A DNA stretch of 64,000 bases from an uncultured Spirochaetaceae bacterium (GTDB taxonomy: Bacteria; Spirochaetota; Spirochaetia; Sphaerochaetales; Sphaerochaetaceae). The DNA is taken from NCBI GenBank assembly GCA_944389505.1, contig CALXMP010000011.1, positions 1 to 64,000 of the forward strand, given 5' to 3'. The notes under the pieces are model-generated. The model worked only from the letters and a program-made list of their open reading frames with translations, was not told the origin of the DNA and made no database searches. This document shows positions 7,419 to 13,803 of this stretch, piece by piece. The translations under genes and the position numbers were made by a program. The number at the start of each line of letters is the position of its first letter. The first letter of the stretch is position 1.

Positions 7419-9956
7419 TTAAAGAATTTTTGTGATTGAGGAATCGTTATTTATTATGTATTCCTTTCCAGCTTCGATTTCACCTTCATAACCATTTCTG
7501 CTAGAGAATATCACTGTGTAGCTACCACCATCTGAACTAGGATTAACACCAGCATATTTGATTTTTGCTGTACCTTGATTATAAGGTAATGAGATTTCTA
7601 ATGGTCCATAAGCAGCGGAATCAACTTCATCAAGATCATTGATTCCTAAATAAGTCCAATAATTACAGATCAAAGCTAGATTATTGTTAATTATCAAGGT
7701 ACCTATATCAGAATCATTTGTATATTGCTTAAATTCAATGTATCCATATGTAACATCGGCTCCACTTGATCCATGGCAATTTTTCACATAAACATTTTTG
7801 ATTGTATCAAATGTTTGCGCAGATCCCCATGCTTCTGTTCCGAACCAATCATACCCAAAGCTTATATTTGCTTCAGATATAGGATAATTGATTATATCAT
7901 TAACAGCATTTACAAGAGAGTTTGCATCAGTAATTGATACTCTATAGACATCAAGTTCCAGAGTTTCCTCTATATCATCAAAATATTTAGGGGAAACAGA
8001 TATCTTTACTTTTCCGGTTCCACCTGTAAGGGTAACAATACCTTTTTCTTCATCAACCTTTGCGATGCTTTCATCGCTTGAATGATATACAACATCCTTG
8101 ACGGTTGAATCTGATGGAAGAGTTGATGCCTTTAACTTGATTACACGTGCTTCTCCAGATTTTAGGGTAGTGGAGACACGGGTTTCTGTAGAGACAATAT
8201 TAACACCAGTAGTTGGGACTTTTACATAAACGAACTCAGTAGGTTCACTTTTGAATGTTCCTGAAGAGGTCTTTATAGAAAGCTCAAGTGTATTTTTGCC
8301 TTCTTTAAGTCCTAGTGATCCAGCTATTCCCTCTGTCATATTGATAAATGTTCCACCATTATCAGCTGTTGCTGTTTTTACCTCTGTTCCGTTTACCTGC
8401 CAGATATATTCAGTAACAGCAGAAGATTCAGAGATGGAGACACATAAACCATCTGAATTAGGTAGAATAGCCATCTTGTTGGAGTCAGATGGGGTGAAAT
8501 CAAATCCATCTTTGATTTCAGGTTCCTTGACTGTGACTCTATTATCAGAGATGACAAGATCAGAAGTCGGCAAACTCAATTCTCCCTCAATTTCACCTCT
8601 CATTCCCATGACTTTATACGCATATGTATTGTAGGAATAAAGCGCTGAATCAGAGAATCTGTTCTTATCACTTTTCTCTACTTTTTCAAGGAATTCAAAA
8701 TCCCTTCCGTTAACACTTCTGTAGATAGCGTAACTATCAGAACCTTCAACATCTCCCCATGAAATAGTAAAAGCATTGCCATCAACAGCTGCAGAAATAG
8801 ATTTAGGAGCTTCAAGAATTATTTTTGCAATAACTTTCTCTGGGTATGTATAGTATGAAGAAACAAGACCTGTTTTGTGATGCGCCTGGAAGCGTACAGT
8901 ATATTCATCTCCCATAGCCATATCTGTGATTGTAAATGATGAGGTATCACTGCCATTGACCTGAACAGTTGCAGTCTTTTCAGCTACAATAGGGGATGAA
9001 TACTTTATTGTTACATAATCAAAGATTACATCTCCATCCTGAACCTGATTCTTCCAGGACAAAGTAACAGAAGATCCTTCGTCTGGTCCACTTGTATATG
9101 TTACATCATAAACGTTATCTGCACTGTTGATTTCTGTGTCAGTTATCTTATAGATATCACTGTTATCAGTTCCATTCTGGATTGAAATGAGATTGGAGAA
9201 AATCTGTGTTTTCGGAGTTGCTAAAGAAGGATTAAGCATTATACCGCTTTTTGTTGTAAGAGCATACTTCAGTCTCAGATCTGTTGCTACTGGCAGATTA
9301 TCGACTACAAACTGAAACATTGTTGTGCTGGTTCCTGTTGCGGCGCTTTTCCCAGCTTCAATCCATTTATTATTTCCTTCGTCATAATAATAAAGGATAA
9401 AAACAAGTCCACCATCTGCCATAGCAGATTTTATTGTTTCATTTGTTTCGGCAATTCCGCTCCAGTCAAATGTCATTGATGAAGAACCTGTATATTTCTT
9501 AGTACTTATCTCGGCAAGGTTCACGGCAACAGAATTTGAACTGTCCTCATCAACAGTCAGATATTTTTCCCCTGTTCCATTCAGAAGTTTTGTTTTGCCA
9601 TCCTTTCCAAATGCATCGATGATTACAGCGTATTCACCATATTCAACATTTCTGATTATGAATTGTGTTGCAGAACCGGGGAAACTTTCATTCCTTTTAC
9701 TTGTTTGATCGGCGCTGATAACCCATTTGCCATTTTTATTTGTAATCCGGCCAAGACAGACCGAGTATGTAGAAATATCAGAAGAAGCAGATGAATCCGA
9801 GTCAGTCTGATCATTTATTTCTCTAGAAGTTACAGGAGAAGCGTTTTTTATCATTACTGTCGCATCTGCTCTTGGAACACCTGGAGTAGAGTTTGCACAG
9901 GAAAGGATCATAAGAACAATCATAAGGATTGAAGACATTGATCCGATTTTTCTCAT
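7419..9956 (-). CDS. Large lipoprotein with fibronectin III and Big_2-like domains, copy 1
   Basis: An 845-residue predicted lipoprotein with lipobox ILSC and Cys20. Residues about 45-160 resemble a carbohydrate-binding-like beta domain with the phrase NVEYGEYAVIIDAFGKDGKT. FN3-like domains span about 285-475 (DYVTIKYSSP, then SISAAVDGNAFTISWGDVEG and YAIYRSVNGRDFEF). A Big_2-like Ig domain occupies about 585-670 (VSTTLKSGEARVIKLKASTLPSD...VVYHSSDESIAKVDEEKGIVTLTGGTGKVKISV). It is paralogous in architecture to the lipoprotein at 13804-16764. It is transcribed divergently from the lipoprotein at 10218 and shares the regulatory motif with it. A surface adhesin or glycan-binding role is inferred from the domains. 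Confidence 0.7.
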   Translation of the reverse strand: MRKIGSMSSILMIVLMILSCANSTPGVPRADATVMIKNASPVTSREINDQTDSDSSASSDISTYSVCLGRITNKNGKWVISADQTSKRNESFPGSATQFIIRNVEYGEYAVIIDAFGKDGKTKLLNGTGEKYLTVDEDSSNSVAVNLAEISTKKYTGSSSMTFDWSGIAETNETIKSAMADGGLVFILYYYDEGNNKWIEAGKSAATGTSTTMFQFVVDNLPVATDLRLKYALTTKSGIMLNPSLATPKTQIFSNLISIQNGTDNSDIYKITDTEINSADNVYDVTYTSGPDEGSSVTLSWKNQVQDGDVIFDYVTIKYSSPIVAEKTATVQVNGSDTSSFTITDMAMGDEYTVRFQAHHKTGLVSSYYTYPEKVIAKIILEAPKSISAAVDGNAFTISWGDVEGSDSYAIYRSVNGRDFEFLEKVEKSDKNRFSDSALYSYNTYAYKVMGMRGEIEGELSLPTSDLVISDNRVTVKEPEIKDGFDFTPSDSNKMAILPNSDGLCVSISESSAVTEYIWQVNGTEVKTATADNGGTFINMTEGIAGSLGLKEGKNTLELSIKTSSGTFKSEPTEFVYVKVPTTGVNIVSTETRVSTTLKSGEARVIKLKASTLPSDSTVKDVVYHSSDESIAKVDEEKGIVTLTGGTGKVKISVSPKYFDDIEETLELDVYRVSITDANSLVNAVNDIINYPISEANISFGYDWFGTEAWGSAQTFDTIKNVYVKNCHGSSGADVTYGYIEFKQYTNDSDIGTLIINNNLALICNYWTYLGINDLDEVDSAAYGPLEISLPYNQGTAKIKYAGVNPSSDGGSYTVIFSSRNGYEGEIEAGKEYIINNDSSITKIL

Positions 9957-9990
9957 TGATTTCTCCTCTATAGAACGAATCTCTTTACGT

Positions 9991-10002
9991 AGTTAACGAA
10001 CA
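9991..10002 (-). promoter_or_regulatory. TGTTCGTTAACT operator-like motif
   Basis: On the minus strand TGTTCGTTAACT stands 35 bases before the ATG of the 845-residue lipoprotein. It matches the motif found upstream of the three other lipoprotein genes in this half of the window. Confidence 0.5.
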
Positions 10003-10122
10003 GAAGGATATAGTTTTGTCGTTTAAGTATCAATATGTTTTTAGAATTTAATTCTATATTGATATATTCAAACATTGCGATAATCTGACAAAAGCTATTT
10101 CTTTGTCAACATCAGCTGATTT

Positions 10123-10158
10123 AACGAACATGATAAAGTATTTTTGTTAGATAACTTG
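10123..10158 (+). promoter_or_regulatory. Operator-like element AACGAACA / TGTTAGATAACTTG
   Basis: AACGAACA (10123-10130) and TGTTAGATAACTTG (10145-10158) repeat exactly the two elements found upstream of the paralogous gene at 1757, although the gap between them is 14 instead of 5 bases. The TTG at its end runs into TTGTCA, a plausible -35, with TACTAT 19 bases further. Confidence 0.55.
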
Positions 10159-10217
10159 TCATTGATTCTTGTTTATGATTTACTATGTCGGGCAACTCAT
10201 AGGAGCAGCACGTATAA

Positions 10218-12023
10218 ATGAATAAAAGATTAAATTACATTTTATATATTATATTGATTATTTGTCTTTTTGGTTGTTCACCAATGCCATATGAGGACCT
10301 TTCTGATGATAGCAATTCAATATCTATAGATAGGAATGATTATGAGATTGAAGCAACTGAAAATGGCGATTATATCGAGGTAAAATTCCAGAGTATATCA
10401 AATGCTCGGTCATATGGTTATGGACTTTCCAGTGATAACGTTACGAAGTTATCTCTTAGTGAGCTTACTTTCAGTGATGGCTATTATACTGTAAAGATAA
10501 GCAAGGATATTTTTTCCTCTAATACGGAAAGTACACCTGTTGCTCAATCCAGAGCTGCAGGGGGTAAGTTCTCCATTATAATGTTTGCTTCAACTAGTAG
10601 TACTCCTTCAGATGACTGGATTCTTCTTAAATCTGTTGATGTTGCTTTAAGCCTTACAATTGCTCCAAATCTCAACGTTTCAAATAGACATGAAGATAGT
10701 GTTGTTTTCGATGCAAGATCTGAGGCTGTGTCTGGAGGAATGACATATAGCATTTCTTATGGTGAAAATAAAACCGTTGAATTCGATTCCTCAGAGCTCC
10801 CATATACACTCGAGGGGGTAGGGAGTGAAGCTTTTGAAATAACTGTATCCCATAAATATACTGGAACTTCTTCTTACTATGATCAGACACAGACTCTATC
10901 TGTGCCTGAGTTTGACGAGAGGCAGGCTGATATAGATATGACTATCAATGCCGATGGTTCTATTTCTTTATCAGGAATTCCTGAGAATGCGCTGAAGATG
11001 GCGAATTATGCTGTTGTTTCTGCTGGTAGTGATGGTAAATTAACAAGTATCCATTCTGCTAAGAATAATCTTTCTGGAAGCGCAACGCTTTCCAGTGATG
11101 TTTTTGGAGAAGGATTCTATGCTGGAACTATAAGGATTGCTTTTTATAATAACAGTCCTGATGATTCTTCTTCTGTCATCAGTCCTTCAATCGATTATGC
11201 TGCAGATGTTAATAAGCTGAAGAAGAATGAGAAGATAGGTAAGCAGAGCTACAGCGTTTCTATACCAGTTTCCGATCTTCTTGGTCTTAATGATGGCAAT
11301 ATTAAAGTATCAGGTATCAGTGATGTCTCGATTGAGAAAAGCTTCGAGAATGACATGCTGAATATCAGCATTGGGGCAGGGCAGCTTATCAGCAAGACTA
11401 AGTATTCATTGACAATTTCTTTTGAGATTCCTTCCTATGGTACTGTTACTAGAACACTCGATTTCACCACAGGTTCTTTCGCAGGAACTCTTTATGAATG
11501 GCGATATGATAATTCAAATCAATTCGCTGTCATTGTAGAAGATGCGCCCGCTGGGTCTCCTTTTAACTATTATGTTTATACATCACCGAGTGATATAAAG
11601 TACAATGGCCAGAAACTACGCCTATCTCCGTTGTATGAGCATGATGAGGATTTGCCTGATGGTGGAGTAAGTTATTCGGATTCTCCGGAAGCGTATAAAT
11701 GGAATAATTCCAAATGGAATAATTCAGGTATCAATCCATCATCATTAAATGATATCAGAACAACCATAATAAATAAGGATTATACATCTGCAGAGGTTGA
11801 TTCTTCTGCTTCAGGCTTTGATGTTACAACCACTACATCTGTCCAGTTCAAGGAAACAGAGGATGCTCTTTATCTTATTTTCTATAATTATATAACTGGT
11901 GGTGATTCACTAGGTGTAACATTCGGAAGGAAGGAGCTTGCATCAAATCCTGATCCCGATCCAGCAAAGTTTGAGACCAGTGATTATCATTTTGCATTGA
12001 AATACATGGGGTCTGGAAATTGA
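10218..12023 (+). CDS. Surface lipoprotein, paralogue of the 1757 gene product
   Basis: A 601-residue predicted lipoprotein with lipobox LFGC and Cys20. Most of the chain is Ser-rich beta-structure. The C-terminal part (FAGTLYEWRYDNSNQFAVIV, then DAPAGSPFNYYVY and later SPEAYKWNNSKWNN) aligns with the C-terminus of the 628-residue lipoprotein upstream, which has FAGTYRWDN, DAPAESNFQYYA and AYEWNYKKW. Its last codon overlaps the TTG start of the following barrel gene, so the two are translationally coupled. The substrate is unknown. Confidence 0.75.
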   Translation: MNKRLNYILYIILIICLFGCSPMPYEDLSDDSNSISIDRNDYEIEATENGDYIEVKFQSISNARSYGYGLSSDNVTKLSLSELTFSDGYYTVKISKDIFSSNTESTPVAQSRAAGGKFSIIMFASTSSTPSDDWILLKSVDVALSLTIAPNLNVSNRHEDSVVFDARSEAVSGGMTYSISYGENKTVEFDSSELPYTLEGVGSEAFEITVSHKYTGTSSYYDQTQTLSVPEFDERQADIDMTINADGSISLSGIPENALKMANYAVVSAGSDGKLTSIHSAKNNLSGSATLSSDVFGEGFYAGTIRIAFYNNSPDDSSSVISPSIDYAADVNKLKKNEKIGKQSYSVSIPVSDLLGLNDGNIKVSGISDVSIEKSFENDMLNISIGAGQLISKTKYSLTISFEIPSYGTVTRTLDFTTGSFAGTLYEWRYDNSNQFAVIVEDAPAGSPFNYYVYTSPSDIKYNGQKLRLSPLYEHDEDLPDGGVSYSDSPEAYKWNNSKWNNSGINPSSLNDIRTTIINKDYTSAEVDSSASGFDVTTTTSVQFKETEDALYLIFYNYITGGDSLGVTFGRKELASNPDPDPAKFETSDYHFALKYMGSGN

Positions 12024-13297
12024 GAAAGGCATTCCTGTATCTGATTATATTTTCTTTTGCTGTATCAGGTCTTTACTCAATTGATCTCATTCCTGTGAAT
12101 GGGTTTGATGATAAAAGCATATACAGTAGTCCCGCAATATTAGCTTCACTGGAAGATAAGAAGGTTCCTTTTGGCTTTGAACTGAAGGGATATGCTGATA
12201 TGGATATGATAAATTTCATATCAAATCCAGCTCCTGTCCTTGCTGATGCAGCAAACTATCTGAAAGATTATCTTCTGGAGAAAGATGATCAGTATTTATA
12301 TGATAATTATGATGCAATAAAGGAAATCTTTCAGTTTGATGCCCAATTTCCGGTCCTTTATGAAGACATAACAGAGAATTCGTACTTCATCAGGGATTAT
12401 CTTGCGAATAGATTTGAGATGATAGGTGCCGGTAATCGAGCAAGAGCTGTATCAAATGCATTGACCTCTTCTCTTGGTATATTCCCTGAAGATACCTCTT
12501 CGCTTGTCGATGGTGAACTTGATTTCTCCCTGCGATTGTATGGGGGAGAAATCAGTAATGGTTTTGCCTGGAATATTGGAATGGGAATTGTATATGATGG
12601 ATCTCCCTCGATTCTTAATTCAGTTTCCTATAAGAATCATGAATATGGTAGTGATCTATATTTTACATTAGGAGGAGACCTCGGGTATGGCACCTATATT
12701 GGTGATAATTTTGCAATAGGTGTTTCATTCTCTCCAGATTTTATTTTTAGATCAACAATTCCTGGTTCAGCTTTGATGTCTTCGAGGCTTAGTGGCAAAT
12801 TTCTGGAATTACTTGGAGGAAATACATTTGATTTTGGTCTGTCTCTGAATCTTAATCTTGGTTTCATGATTGATGCGGGAGAAGCTAAGATTCTTATTGA
12901 TTTCAGGAATCTTCCCTCAATGCAGATGTATTGGTACTTTGATGCTAATGATATTCTCGATGGGTTCAAATTTCATGAGGATGAGAATATCTACTTTGTT
13001 CCCCCTGATGCATCTATTGGTGTAGTTTGGAATCATGATTCCTGGTGCATCAAAGGTGAAATAAGCAATATAGCTGATCAGCTTATCTGGAAAACTATGA
13101 TTCCATCCTATAATTTTGATATCCTTTCTGTTCCTAAATTCTCTATTGGCTATTCGATTATAGAGGATATGATTATCAGCCTTGGATATGAATATAGAAA
13201 GGTTGTTCTCGGTTTTGGATACAAAGGGCTTAATGTTGAGTTTTCAACAAGAGTGGATAGGATAGGGTTCGGCGTTGCTCTTGGCTACGAATTCTGA
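12020..13297 (+). CDS. Outer-membrane beta-barrel protein, copy 2
   Basis: A 425-residue barrel-type protein that starts with TTG overlapping the lipoprotein stop (TTGA). Signal peptide MRKAFLYLIIFSFAVSGLYS, then repeated amphipathic strands. It shares the PFGF, GG-EISNGFAWN.G, DENIYFVPPD and W..KGEISN..DQLIW landmarks with the barrel at 3659-4945, with the same order and nearly the same length. The pair of lipoprotein plus barrel is therefore duplicated as a unit within 9 kb. Its role may be uptake, secretion or surface display of the lipoprotein; the sequence does not decide this. Confidence 0.75.
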   Translation: MRKAFLYLIIFSFAVSGLYSIDLIPVNGFDDKSIYSSPAILASLEDKKVPFGFELKGYADMDMINFISNPAPVLADAANYLKDYLLEKDDQYLYDNYDAIKEIFQFDAQFPVLYEDITENSYFIRDYLANRFEMIGAGNRARAVSNALTSSLGIFPEDTSSLVDGELDFSLRLYGGEISNGFAWNIGMGIVYDGSPSILNSVSYKNHEYGSDLYFTLGGDLGYGTYIGDNFAIGVSFSPDFIFRSTIPGSALMSSRLSGKFLELLGGNTFDFGLSLNLNLGFMIDAGEAKILIDFRNLPSMQMYWYFDANDILDGFKFHEDENIYFVPPDASIGVVWNHDSWCIKGEISNIADQLIWKTMIPSYNFDILSVPKFSIGYSIIEDMIISLGYEYRKVVLGFGYKGLNVEFSTRVDRIGFGVALGYEF

Positions 13298-13305
13298 AAA
13301 TAGTA

Positions 13306-13335
13306 TTGAAATTCGATTAAGTATTCAGCTATAAT
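13306..13335 (+). promoter_or_regulatory. Promoter of tRNA-Thr
   Basis: TTGAAA (13306-13311), an 18-base spacer and TATAAT (13330-13335), placed 10 bases before the mature tRNA start. Confidence 0.65.
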
Positions 13336-13345
13336 CCCCGAGTAT

Positions 13346-13417
13346 GCCAAAGTAGCTCAGTGGTAGAGCAGCTCACTCGTAATGAGCAGGTCGCGGGTTC
13401 GACTCCCATCTTTGGCT
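13346..13417 (+). tRNA. tRNA-Thr (anticodon CGT)
   Basis: Cloverleaf with acceptor stem GCCAAAG/CTTTGGC, D-arm GCTCAGTGGTAGAGC, anticodon stem GCTCA/TGAGC with loop CTCGTAA (anticodon CGT), and T-loop TTCGACT. CCA is not encoded. The T-stem reads GCGGG against CCCAT, which leaves a C-A mismatch and a G-T pair at the outer end. Confidence 0.93.
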
Positions 13418-13452
13418 TTAAGTAACATCTGAGATTAAGTAACATCAGTATC

Positions 13453-13487
13453 AAAAACCTTGTTTCAAGCATTGAAATGAGGTTTTT
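13453..13487 (+). terminator. Terminator after tRNA-Thr
   Basis: AAAAACCT and AGGTTTTT with an inner TTTCAA/TTGAAA form a bipartite hairpin ending in TTTTTCTC. A 12-base direct repeat TTAAGTAACATC (13418-13429 and 13435-13446) sits between the tRNA and this hairpin. Confidence 0.65.
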
Positions 13488-13639
13488 CTCGTTAATATGC
13501 AACTTAATATTCTGTCTTCAGCCGCATCGTACAATCTTCCAAAGGAGGATTGTAATGACAGAGAAGAAGGCAAGTAGACCATGGTGATTGACTTTAATAC
13601 TCATTTTATTGATATAAGTCAGCTTTTTCCTTTAAGTCA

Positions 13640-13657
13640 TATAGACAATTGTCTATA
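13640..13657. promoter_or_regulatory. Perfect 18-bp palindrome overlapping a -35 box
   Basis: TATAGACAATTGTCTATA is fully self-complementary. It covers the candidate -35 TAGACA (13642-13647) of a promoter whose -10 TATAAT lies at 13664-13669 (16-base spacer), an arrangement expected for a repressor operator. Confidence 0.5.
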
Positions 13658-13669
13658 AATTAATATAAT
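13642..13669 (+). promoter_or_regulatory. Candidate promoter of the 986-residue lipoprotein gene
   Basis: TAGACA, 16 bases, TATAAT. This gives a 5' leader of about 125 bases that would contain the TGTTCGATAACT motif. Confidence 0.5.
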
Positions 13670-13702
13670 GGTCCAAGGTTATTCTACACGAAAGGCCTAA
13701 AT

Positions 13703-13714
13703 TGTTCGATAACT
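13703..13714 (+). promoter_or_regulatory. TGTTCGATAACT operator-like motif
   Basis: This is the fourth copy of the motif seen upstream of the lipoproteins at 1757, 9956 (minus) and 10218. It starts 101 bases before the ATG. Confidence 0.5.
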
Positions 13715-13803
13715 CTACATTCTTGACACTTTGGTAAAAAATGAACTTTTAGGATTTATGTTGATGGCCAATGATATTGAATTTGATTTGAGGTGTAACA
13801 ATA

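Larger units (their letters stand above)
13488..13803 (+). other. Regulatory region upstream of the 986-residue lipoprotein
   Basis: This stretch holds an AAAGGAGG Shine-Dalgarno at 13541 followed by a 10-codon ORF (13554-13586, MTEKKASRPW), an 18-base perfect palindrome (13640-13657), a promoter (13642-13669) and the lipoprotein-type operator motif (13703-13714). No longer gene is visible. Confidence 0.5.
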
